Made by a program: the position numbers and the translations under genes. From NCBI GenBank assembly GCA_037157565.1, contig JAZHRO010000050.1, positions 42,170,001 to 42,234,000 on the forward strand: DNA of 64,000 nucleotides. Reading direction: 5' to 3'. Positions 35,389-46,575 of this stretch are shown in pieces. The first letter of the stretch is position 1, and each line of letters begins with the position of its first letter. The DNA is from Thalassia testudinum (taxonomy: Eukaryota; Streptophyta; Magnoliopsida; Alismatales; Hydrocharitaceae). The notes under the pieces were generated by a model. The model made no database searches and was not told the DNA's origin. It worked only from the letters and a program-made list of their open reading frames with translations.

Positions 35389-36858
35389 GGTGCGCTTTCG
35401 AGTAAGTTTCTATCCAATTCCTTTAAATTTGTCTCTTCTCTCTTCACGGGTAATGTTGTTTTTGGTGTGCAGGTGAACCTGGTGGAAGGAGAAGAAGGCT
35501 GACGAAGTCGAGGACGTGAGCAGATCCAAGGTGGGAACGAGAGCGTGAAGACGTCGACATCGCATTGGAGCTTCGCACACGTTGCCGAACAAGTAGGTTT
35601 TCTTTTCTCATCAAATTAGGGTTAACTTGCCACCACAATAAAAAAAAAAAAAAATTTAAAACTAAAAACTAGAAAAACTTCTTGGGATTTCTTGAGGGCA
35701 AGTGGATTAAAATTCACTTGATTGATTGGTTGTCTTCACTCCCACTGCCCCGGGATTTCCCGCCTTACTTCGCATAGCGAAAATCCTAGAATCTTGATTC
35801 TTAGATTTTTCGCCGTGGGAAGTATTCTTTGAGGCAAAGAAAAAGATTGCTTGTATCCCTTTTTTGCCTCACTTATCTTTAATTCAGGATCACATTTTTG
35901 GTGGGGAGACTTGGAATTGAGTTGATTCCAACCCCACCACGACTTTTCAAACTTGCCTGTGATTCGATCCTGAATACTTCAACCCCAACAATTTTATTTT
36001 CTTTATCTTTTGGTTGAAGCCTTGTGTGTGGAAATCATTTCTGGTGATTGGGAGCACTTGAATTGAAGTGCTTTGGCTCCCTGTCACATTGATATAAAAC
36101 TGATTCGTGCATCCACACTTAGAAATCTCCATTTAGGGTAGCCCATTGCATTTTAGCATGCATTAACTAACTGATAATTGAAGAAGGGTTTCTTGGGTTT
36201 TAGAAGGAAAACCTGTATTTTTGCAAAAACCCGGAGATTGGTTGAATTGGTAATTCAGCAAAACCCTAAAATTCATACTACTTAAGGCTGAACTCTAAAA
36301 ACCATTCGCCAATAAAAACTTCAATTCGGGGAGATTTCCCCGTTGCATGCTTGTTCTTACACACTCTTAAAATCAATCACTTGGGCATTACCCGTAAGCA
36401 ACGCCCTTCACATTCCAAAAGCACTTGACCCTAAGCCTCTAATTAAAACTGGTAGTAACTTGACCCTTACTAAGGATTGGGGGTCTAACTACCTGTGTGT
36501 AGCGACTAAGTGCTGGTGAGAGTTCCCGCGTGCTATCGGGTGTCTAAGACTGGGGCAAACGGCCTTTCAATCTGGCCCGGTGGTTCCGCGGTGCTCGCAT
36601 TCGGTTCCGTAGTTCGTGATAGTAGGTAACTTAGATCTTTAGGTCTAAGGGCACACTGTAGAGGTTAGGAACTTGACTGTATTGATTTGTAATCAAGTGT
36701 ACCTTTGCGGCGTCATTTCTCTCATCCCTTTTCCCTTCTCATCTCCCCAATTCTTCCTGCGGTAGTGCATGTTTGGGAGGAGGTCACAAAACCCTGAACT
36801 ATTTGAATTGACTGATAAATCTAGAACATAAGTCGAATCGTCCTCCTCCTCCACAAAC
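35389..36858 (+). other. Untranslated leader of the nested element
   Basis: About 1.47 kb between the primer site and the gag start, without a long frame. Long leaders of this kind are normal in Athila/Tat elements and would hold dimerisation and packaging signals. I cannot point to a specific one. Confidence 0.6.
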
Positions 36859-39800
36859 ATGGCTGCACGCCCACCCCCAAATCCCGAGGGAGGAAACCGC
36901 CCTCAGAACCCACCAGGTGGTGGAGCCTTAGATCCCATAACCCGCCTCCAAGCCCAAATGGAAATGTATAATGAGCAAATCGAAGCCATTCGGGAAACAT
37001 TGGAGGAAATGCAGAACCCTCCCGAACGGGAGGAGCCTAGGTCTCTTAGCTCTTATCAGAATCCCGCTGCTACAGAGACCATAGGACAAATTCGGGTCCC
37101 CATGGGCGGGGACGACTTTGAATTAAAACCAAACATAATTGGCCTAATCAATTTTCACTTTCATGGTCTTGCAAGTGAAGACCCATTTCTCCACTTGGAA
37201 GACCTAACCCGACTTGCTGAAACCGTTAAACCAAGAAATGTCGGGTTATCTATAGTCCCCATGAAGATGTTCCCGTTTTCATTACGGGATAAAGCGTCGC
37301 AATGGTTACGCACCCTTGGGAGAATCATCCACTCTTGGGAAGAGATGCGAACAGCGTTTCTCAAGAAGTTCTTCCCAATCGGGCGGACCAATGCGCTTCG
37401 CCGTGCTATCACTTCATTTACGCAACAAAACGGCGAACAATTTCATGAGGCATGGGAGAGGTATAACGACCTCCTCAGGAAGTGTCCGCACCACGGTCTG
37501 CCTAAGTGGCATATAGCCCAGATTTTCTACTATGGGCTAAATGAGACTTTGAAGCAGATTGCAGACGCTTCCTGCGGAGGGAACTTTATGAATAAAGACG
37601 AGAATGGAGCATTCGAGCTGTTTGAAAATATGAGTGAAAACTCGATGAACAATGCTTTCGTTGTCGCCTTTAATCGTACCAGCCAGCCCCGAAATGTCCA
37701 CGAAGTTGACACGGGACCCTCCCATTCATCCACTGATCTAAGCCTTATTGCACAAAAACTGGATGAAGTCTCCGTCGTGCACAAGAAGCTGGACGAGCTT
37801 CTGGCCAACCCCGCCCGATCTATGGCAAACACCACCTCTTCACCACTTCGTCACAATCCAAGTTCTTCTAATACCAGGCTTATCCCGAGAAACCCCGTTA
37901 GACCTTCCTTACCGAGTGTCGCGCCAAGCGACTCGGTAAGTCATGTGGAACTGGCTTCTGCGAGCCAGTATTTCGACACGGAGGACCAAGCCTCCGTGTG
38001 CTCAGACGCATATCTACATGCGGACGCGTCTTCTGGCATAGAAGATGCTTGCGCCCTGGGGAACAACCCGTTCTCTGCCACTTATAACCCAGGGTGGCGT
38101 AATCATCCGAACTTCGCATGGTCCAACAACCCGCAGCGCCAAAACCCCGCGAGTGGACCAATGCGACCGTCCACACCCGTCATCCCAAGGGTCCAGTTTA
38201 ATCCTATGGCAAATCCGCCATCAGGCCCTTGCGTACCACAAACTGAACACGCATCAAGCCCTCTTGACAAATTGATGCGAATGATGACGGAAATGTCAAA
38301 GTGCCATGAAGAGAACATGACCTCTCTTCAGCACCAATTGGCGCAGCAGAACGCCGAGATCAGTCAACTACGCATGGCGACTCGATCTCAGGGCACTCTT
38401 CCCGCCCAAACTGTTCCAAACCCGCGAAGTTTCGTGCCCCGTGGTTCTCAACCACAGGTACGACCTTCTCAGGGACAGGTTAATCAAGTTCTGCAAGCTC
38501 CGAGCATTCCACTGGGATTTCAGGCTAATCCTGCTGCAGCACCACACTCTTATATCCCCATTGCAAACCCTCCTCCACCGTATGATCCCACTGGACCTGC
38601 ATCGTCCAATGCTATCACTACGAGGAGCGGTAAGCAGACCGTCGATCCGCCTCGACCTGATCCTGGCCCATCTTCTTCTTCGCCCTCTCATTCGGGATGC
38701 ATACCGCATTCGCGAGAGGATGATGCACCAAAACTTGTGCCAGAATCAGTCCCATTCCCTGAGGCTCTACTAAGGGAGCCAAAAGGCAAAAAGAAAAATA
38801 CGCAGGCCTTTGACAACCTACGTAATTTGTTCAGGGATGTAGAAATCAAGGTACCCCTGCTCGAGGCAATCGACCACATACCTACTGTCGCTCGATTTTT
38901 CAAAGACTACACAACACCCAGGCGACAGTCAAAGAAGACTAAGAATCCGGTGGTTCTCTCGCCTCATGCGAGTTGTGCTATACTGTTAAACTTACCACCG
39001 AAGCAGAAAGATCCGGGCACACCACTGATTTCCTGTAGCATCCAAGGCTGCAGTTTTAACCGTGCCTTGCTTGATCTAGGATCTTCCATCAATCTCATAC
39101 TGACCATCATGCTCAAAAAATTTTCCTTGGGAAATCTGAAACCCACCCCTGTCACGTTACAGTTGGCAGATCGTTCTGTCAAAATCCCGAAGGGTGTGGT
39201 GGAAGACGTGGTGGTTAGGGTCAACAGTCTCTGTTTTCCTGTTGACTTTCTTGTTTTAGATATGGAAGTTCCGAGTTCACTTTCTGATTGTCCGATCATC
39301 CTCGGTCGACCTTTCTTGGCCACAGCCCGCGCCCACATCGACTGCGAGTCAGGCTGTATTGAGATTGCCGTTGGATCTGAGAAGCTCAAGCTTAACATAT
39401 TCAAGGTAGCCAAGAACTTTGATTGCGATTGCATTGAGGATGACACGTCTGACGAGGAGATGGCCGTCAGCGCGTGTATCGGACTAATTGGGACCTATTC
39501 GGACTGCTGCGGATTACCTATAAACACTGATAACTGCCTGACCAACGCATACTGTGACGTTCCCCAATCCCTCCCTTGTCCAGTACCTTCTCCTGGCCAG
39601 ACTTCTGACGAGGTTTTCTCCGCTTCCCATACCTCGTGGTCTGATTCATATCCGGGCTACTCACTATCGGTCCACACTCATGAAGACCGAATTGCCCTTT
39701 CTTCCCCGCCAAATCAGGCGGATTTACAAATCCACACTGGGACCTTGAGCCTATATACTTCTCACTGGGGCTATTCATTTTTGGATCCATCTATCCAAGA

Positions 39801-40035
39801 AGCCCCTCTTCTTGGCCAATCTGAAGGCCAGTTTCCTCCTCCTAACTTCTTCTCCTACCCGTCTGGGACACTCTCGTCCCAAGAAATGCCAGATCCTTCC
39901 CCATCCAGTCCCGAGCTAAAAGTGCTGCCTAATACACTCAAGTATGTTTTCCTGGGACCAAATGAAACGCTCCCTGTAATCATCAGTTCAAAATTAACCA
40001 TGGAGCAGGAGTGCAAACTACTAAGGTCCTCCTAG
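36859..40035 (+). pseudogene. Gag and protease of the nested Athila element
   Basis: An open frame of 1058 codons beginning MAARPPPNPEGGNRP. Gag (about residues 85-270) includes FHFHGLASEDPFLHLED and GEQFHEAWERYNDLLRKCPH, typical of Athila. The signature AITTRSGKQ (about 590-600) precedes the protease, whose active-site region is LLDLGSSINLI (Asp about 739), followed by CPIILGRPFLATARAHIDCE. No CCHC zinc knuckle is visible. The frame ends early: near 40028 one base is missing relative to the expected continuation (the frame two bases on reads LLEHKAAIGW), so translation stops at 40033-40035 before reverse transcriptase. The Gag-protease part itself is open. I call it a pseudogene because the usual Gag-Pol fusion is lost. 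Confidence 0.8.
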
Positions 40036-42809
40036 AACACAAGGCAGCTATTGGATGGTCTTTACCAGACTTATCTGGTATTAGCCCCTCCTACTGCACT
40101 CATCGTATATATACGTAGGAGGAGGCTCGACCTTCTCGCGAGATGCAGCGACGTCTCAACCCTAACATGCGGGACGTCGTTAAGAATGAAATCATTAAGT
40201 GGCTGGATGCGGGTATAATCTACCCGATCAGCGATAGCCCCTGGGTGAGTCCGATTCACGTTGTGCCCAAAAAGGCAGGACTCACCATCCGTGTCAATGA
40301 CAGGGGCGAATCCATCCCTACACGCACTCCTACATCTTGGAGAGTGTGTGTAGATTATAGGAAACTCAATGCTGCAACCAAGAAAGATCACTTCCCGCTA
40401 CCATTTATTGACCAAATCCTGGAGCGGTTAGCGGGAAATAAATTTTTCTGCTTCCTGGATGGATTCTCAGGATATAACCAGGTGGCAATAGACCCCCGAG
40501 ACCAAGAGAAAACCACTTTTACCTGCCCTTTCGGCACCTTCACCTTTAGAAGGATGCCGTTCGGACTTTGTAACGCACCAGCAACTTTCCAGAGATGCAT
40601 GCTGGCGATATTTCATGACATGGTGGGTGACTTTCTCGAGGTCTTCATGGATGACTTTTCAGTCTTTGGACCATCTTTCGACGAATGTCTTGCTAACCTG
40701 ACTCGCATCCTTAGGAGATGTATTGATGTAAACCTCGTGCTTTCCTGGGAAAAAAGTCATTTTATGGTGCACGAGGGAATTGTTCTTGGACATATCATCT
40801 CCGATAGGGGTATCGAGGTTGACAGAGCTAAGCTCGATATCATTGCTGATTTACCTGTGCCTGGTTCTGTCAAACAAATTCGCTCCTTCTTGGGACACGT
40901 TGGTTTCTATAGGAGATTCATCAAAGACTTCTCCAAAATTTCTCGACCCTTACCTCATCTCCTATCAACCGACGTGCCCTTCGACATGGGCCCTGACTAT
41001 ATACAAGCATTCACGCAGCTGCGTAATGCTGTCACCAAGGCCCCTGTTATCTAGCCGCCTGATTGGTCCCTCGACTTTGAACTTATGTGTGACGCTTCAG
41101 ACCTTGCAGTCGGAGCCATCCTGGGACAAAGACGCGATAGACACCCCTTCGTGGTATACTACGCCAGTAAGACGTTGGACGAGGCCCAGCGTAATTATAC
41201 TACCACTGAAAAGGAACTACTGGTAGTCGTCTTTGGGCTGGAAAAATTCCGTTCTTACCTTCTGGGCTCTCACGTTATTGTTTTCACTGATCACGCGGCC
41301 ATTCGCCATCTCATGCACAAGAAGGATGCCAAGCCTAGACTGATTTGTTGGATCCTTCTGCTCCAAGAATTTGACATTGAGATTCGTGATAAGGTCGGAG
41401 CCCAGAATGTTGTGGCTGATCACCTTTCCAGACTGGACCCTGACCATATTGGACTTACTCTGCCAATTAATGAAGTTTTTCCTGATGAGCACCTATTGGC
41501 AATAAATGTGGCAAGTGGACCGTGGTATGCCGACATTGCCAATTACCTTGCTTCTGGATTTCTTCCACGTGGATGGCCTAAAAACCAGCGCGAGCGTCTC
41601 ATGGCAGAAGCAAAGTATTATTTCTGGGATAATCCACTTCTTTTTCGGATAGGTGCTGATCAAATCATCCGTCGCTGTATTCCTGACAGTGAGTTCCCCA
41701 GTGTGCTATCCTTCTGCCACGATCAGGCCTGTGGAGGCCATTTCTCTGGGAGGAAAACTGCAGCCAAGGTGTTGCAGTGCGGTTTCTTTTGGCCCTCCCT
41801 TCACCAGGACATGCACACTTATGCCAAACATTGCACTAGGTGCCAGTCATTAGGGTCAATGGCACGTCGTGACATGATGCCCTTGCAACACATCCTAGCT
41901 GCGGAAATCTTCGACATCTGGGGAATTGACTTCATGGGTCCCTTTCCTCCATCCAACGGCTTCGAATTCATCCTCGTGGCCGTCGACTATGTTTCAAAAT
42001 GGATCGAGGCTATTCCCGCGTGCCGTGCTGACCATGTTATCTCCACCCGATTCGTCAAGGACCATATCTTTGCGCGTTTTGGGATCCCTCGGGCCATTAT
42101 CTCGGATGGAGGAAGCCACTTTACCCATGCTTCTTTTCGGGCACTTCTGAGGAGGTACGGAGTCCACCATCGTATCGCATCCCCGTATCATCCTCAGACG
42201 AATGGCCAGGCGGAAGTGTCGAACCGGCAAATCAAGCAGATTCTCCAGAAAACAGTTCGGCCTGACCGTAAGGATTGGTCCAACAAGCTGACTGACACAC
42301 TTTGGGCGTATCGGACCGCCTTCAAGGCTCCCCTTGGTATGTCTCCATATAGAATCGTTTACGGGAAGCCTTGTCATTTGCCTGTGGAGTTGGAGCACCG
42401 CGCTTATTGGGCGGTTCGCCAATGTAACCTCGACCCAGACTTGTGTGAACGAGAAAGGAAACTCCAACTCCAAGAGCTGGAAGAGCTCCGTCATGAAGCC
42501 TATGATTCTGCTCTAACCTTTAAACAGCGCACTAAGGCTTTTCACGATAGCCATGTTCGGCGGAAGGAATTTGAGCCATCTCAGCAAGTTTGGCTCTATA
42601 ATGCCCGACTCAAATTCTTTCCTGGGAAATTAAAGTCCAAATGGACTGGTCCTTTTCTGGTCTCAAGACCATTCCCCAATGGGGCCGTCGAAATTGAAGA
42701 TCCCAAATCTGGGCGTAAATTTACGGTCAACGGGCTGCGTTTGAAACCCTATCTGACTCATGAACCTGCCCCCGTTGGAGAAACCGTTGCCCTGCTGGAG
42801 GGTAACTAA
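40036..42809 (+). pseudogene. Pol (reverse transcriptase, RNase H, integrase) of the nested element
   Basis: After the frameshift the frame continues through the RT region (RVCVDYRKLNAATKKDHFPL; FMDDFSVFG with Asp-Asp at 40650-40655), RNase H ([16 protein letters not shown], about 41080) and integrase. The integrase has a zinc finger ending HCTRCQ and catalytic-site motifs [15 protein letters not shown] and GQAEVSNRQ; the frame ends at 42809. It is broken by TAG at 40116-40118 and TAG at 41052-41054, the latter where a Gln codon is expected. Everything else is open, which indicates fairly recent loss of function. No env-like frame follows. Confidence 0.85.
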
Positions 42810-43638
42810 TTCTTTGCCTCATTCTGAGTCCAGCTGGGGACATTAAATTCAGCGCTTGTTGGGAGGCACCCTAACAGCACTCACCATCCACCATCACTTT
42901 TCACACCTCTATCGCAATCACTTCACTTTTCTCTTCACCACCCACCATCCACCCACCCTTCCACCCTGATCTATACCCTGAACCTCAGCTCTTGTTACCC
43001 GATCTTCCATCCTTCCTCTGCCTTTCCCTGCATGCATATGAGGACATAGCATTGTTTGGCATGGGGGGGTGGATAGGCATCCATAGGATCCGGGTATGTT
43101 ATGGTATCATACAGTTCCCACCTATTTATAAATATGCAAGAAAAAGAAAAAAATATATATATATTATAATAAATGGTGTTTAGTAATGATCATGAAGCTG
43201 AAACAAAAAGGCAACAAGTGTTTATGGATATTCAACCTCTGTTTTGAAGACTTTCCAGGCCACAAAAGCTTGATTCGCTCAGGCTCGGCTTAATTCACTT
43301 AAAGCATTGACAAAATAGATCAAGATCTCTCCTAACTAAGGATGTATTCTTGTACCTGAGACACCAGTACAGGATCCGTTGGTTTGCTTTTTCTTGAGAG
43401 CTTAAGTAAACTTGGTTCACACTACACATATCAGGAAAGACCAGGTGAACATATGATCCAACCCTAGTGTTCATTAGGGAAGGTGGAGTCCTTACCTGTG
43501 CGCGCAGGTAGACTTTTTATCCCAGGCTTTAGTCTTGTGTTTAGGAGCGACTCTTTCCACCAAAAAGAAACTCTCCCACCAAAAAAAAAAAGTGTGCTTC
43601 AAAATGTGTTGTAAGAGATATACTGACACGTGTTTCAA

Positions 43639-43650
43639 AAAAAAAAAAAG

Positions 43651-43681
<31 letters not shown>

Positions 43682-43683
43682 AG
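43639..43683. repeat. A-rich tract with regular single G interruptions
   Basis: Runs of 8-13 A separated by single G bases. Lysine-rich frames across it are artefacts. Confidence 0.9.
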
Positions 43684-44164
43684 AGATGTTTTAAAAGAGT
43701 CAGTATATCTCATAAATGTCTGTATACTTTGTTTTTCGGTGAGCCACAAAAAAAAAAAAATCAGAAAATGGGAGTTGAGTTTTCCGTCATCATCTTAAGG
43801 GTCAATTCGAAGACATGAGCTGAAACTGGGACCAACCTGTACTTAAAAATTCGTGAAACCCTGGGATTGAGTCTTAATGCTCATCTGGTCAGTCTTGATC
43901 CTTCACTATGCACAAACCATAACCTCTTGAGCTCTCGAGTACGGCAAAAACCTCCTGGGTCCTGGAAATCGTACTTAAGGTTTAAATATCAAGAGTCCTG
44001 GTTAGTTGAGAGATGATCTATGTCATGTGAGACTTAAAGTACTGGTAGTCTTCTTTACAATTGGTTCTCACAATATTCCATAGTAAACACACCTGTATCA
44101 CCTCAGAAGAAAATCATCAGCTTAAGATCATTTCTAAATACTATTTTGCTAGGGACTAGCAAAA

Positions 44165-44182
44165 GATAGGCATGGGGGTATA
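44165..44182 (+). other. Polypurine tract ahead of LTR B
   Basis: GATAGGCATGGGGGTATA ends directly at the LTR B start. The same phrase (CTAGCAAAAGATA then CATGGGG) sits at the corresponding position of the minus-strand element at 62125-62150, supporting this as the plus-strand primer site. Confidence 0.7.
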
Positions 44183-46550
44183 TGTTTGCACCTCAAAACA
44201 CGCCTGTAATAACGCCTTCTTGTGCTATTTTCTAGCATTAACATTGCATAATAGGATCCTGTAATCGCATTTGTAAAAACACTTGCATGATAGGATCCTG
44301 TAATCGCATTTGTAAAAACACTTGCATGCATGCATTTTATCAAGAGAGGAAGAGGAGTGAAACAATCGCCTGCATAGTTACATTTTTATTCAAGTGCCTC
44401 CTTGCAAAATCACCCTCTTTTTATTTTTCCTCTTGATTTCTTCTTTTCTCTCCTTCCCGCGGCTGCACTCTTCCCGCAGCTGCATGCAGCAGCCACGCAG
44501 CACTTCTTCCCGTCACTTCTCCCTGCCAACGCCGCTCCCTATAGCTGCAACTCGCACACCCTCTCCCTACTGCAGCCGGCACGCCACTCTCTCCTCCTCT
44601 ATAAGTAGCTGCAGCTTCATCCTCGCAAGGGAGGCGGCTGCAGCAACAAAAAACTCGCAGCCATCTTCTCCACCACTTTCCCCTCCCATACGTCGGCCCT
44701 CCGTCGAGGAGGCACCCGGCGAGCAGGAGAACCCACTGTGGTGCACACCACCACAGTGGGAGCACCACCGCCCAGCTCTTCGACGAGCCGGTGGGCGTGG
44801 TGCATTCCCTCGCTTCATTTTTTTTTCTCTTTAACGCCATTGCCGCCGCTCCAAGCTTCCAAGCTTGAAGCCACGGCAGCAGCAGCAGCAGGTCCTCCCG
44901 CTCCTCCGCGACCGTCCCCGCAGTCGCTCACCGCCTCCGCGCGCGTCTGCAGGGCGTTCCCCACCTCCATCTCCGTTCTGTCCGCCTCGCAGTTGCACCT
45001 GTAGCCGTCCGCCGCGCGCACTGCAGCGGCCGGCTACGGCCTCGCGCCGCCCCCTGCCCTCCTCCACGACCCTCCGCGACCACCTGCAGACCTCCTCCAC
45101 GCTCGCTCCTCCACGCCTTCGCCCGCCCGTCGCCTTCGCGCACGCCTGCAGGAACCCTACGCGAAGCCGCGCCCGCACCCGCCGTCTGCAGACGTCTGCC
45201 TCCGCCTTCTGACGACGCGGTGTCAGACGTCCGCCGGAGGCGGCAGACGTCTTAACTCGCGCGTCCGCGATCTCTCGCTCGCCCGCTCTCTCTCTCTGCT
45301 GATCTCTCCCGCCCACTCCTGCTCTCTCTCTCTCACGTATTCTCTCTCTCTCTCTCTCTTTTTTACTCACTAACAGACACACACTCACAGCAACGCACAC
45401 ACACACACATTCACCGACGCACACACACCTATACCAACACATACACACACACTCACACACTTATAGTAATATATGTATAAATATATATATACATACATAC
45501 ATACATATATATATATATATACATAGTATATCTATATAGTTATGTATACATACACATATATATAATATATATACATATATATAATATATATATATATATA
45601 TCTACTTATATATACATCTATATACTTATACATATACTTATATATATATAGACATATATACTTATATACATATATATATATATATATACATATCTATATA
45701 CATATATATATACATATATATAGTAATATATATATATATACTTATATACATATATATACACATATATATCTATATGTATATCTATACATATATAACTATA
45801 CATTTATATATATATATAGATATATTTACTTATATACATACATATGTACATATATTTTCATGTTATTTATTATACGCTGTATCGTGGGAATATCTGCACC
45901 AGTTGCTGATATTCCCTGATACACGCGTACAAAAAAAAGCGTGGTCCCATACATCATCCATCCTCCATCCACACTCCACGCGGCACCTAGTCGTGTTGGT
46001 TGCGTCTCTCTAGACGTCGACTGACTCGACATAGTGCTACACTCCATCGCCACCTCCACCCCCACCCCTTTATATATATACTACATATATATATATATAC
46101 ATACTATATTTACTTTCTGTCTATTTGCTTTTCTGTTAGTAAAAAGATAAAAAAAATACATAAAAAAGAAAAGATAATCTTTGACTTGCAGGTACCTCCT
46201 CTTGCGAGTAGCAAGACTTGTTTTGGGACTCTGTTTGGCTAAAAGCCAAGGACACAATTTTGAGGGTGTGCCTCAAGAACAAGGATTACCATAAAATACC
46301 TAAATAAGAAAAACACCAAAAACACAATAAACGAACGGAAGAGACGCGTTTTAAGGAAAACGTAGAAACTCGACTTTAACCCCACTTCCCTGTGTTCGAC
46401 CCTGGGCCTAAAAGTGACAAGATAAAATCAATTAGGACAGGTTAAAAATTTTGTAAAGAGATGGTTAGGTCTGAATTAGGTTAACCATTATACATATTTT
46501 AACGATAAAAACATCATATTAACAACCTATCCGGGCCGACCTATCATAAC
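44183..46550 (+). repeat. LTR B of the nested Athila element (about 2368 bp)
   Basis: Same direction as LTR A. It has a private 39-bp tandem duplication (44251-44289 and 44290-44328). A TATA-like box TATAAGTAG lies at about 44600. Private base changes in its last 500 bases (for example near 45890, 46295, 46435, 46487 and 46542) are absent from A and C. Confidence 0.9.
44251..44328. repeat. 39-bp tandem duplication private to LTR B
   Basis: Two adjacent copies of a 39-base unit beginning ATAGGATCCTGTAATCGC. LTR A and LTR C have one copy each, so the duplication arose in B after the three-LTR structure formed, or B was copied from a different template. Confidence 0.9.
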
Positions 46551-46575
46551 TTTTCTAGCGCCGTTGCCGGGGAGG
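46551..46575 (+). other. Primer-binding site and spacer between LTR B and inverted LTR C
   Basis: TTTTC, then TAGCGCCGTTGCCGGGGA (46556-46573), then GG. This is the sequence that follows a 5' LTR, yet it stands after the 3' LTR and ahead of an inverted LTR. The two bases after the 18-base primer site match the internal region (GGAGG), not the tRNA, so the join happened just inside the element's own leader. Confidence 0.9.

Larger units (their letters stand above)
42810..44182 (+). other. Post-pol spacer of the nested element
   Basis: Begins with a block CCAGCTGGGGACATTAAATT then GCGCTTGTTGGGAGGCAC (about 42831-42871) and GAGGACATAGCATTG then GGCATGGGGGGGTGG (about 43040-43072). Equivalent blocks occur on the minus strand at 63340-63525. 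No env-like gene is present. Poly-A-rich tracts lie at 43579-43591, 43639-43683 and 43746-43760. Confidence 0.65.

Noticed and set aside
40020..40040. Programmed -1 frameshift between protease and RT in the nested element
   Set aside because: No slippery heptamer or downstream structure is evident, and the downstream frame carries two stops. A one-base deletion is simpler.
42810..44182. Env-like third gene as in some Athila elements
   Set aside because: All frames are short and interrupted; no membrane-type protein is visible.
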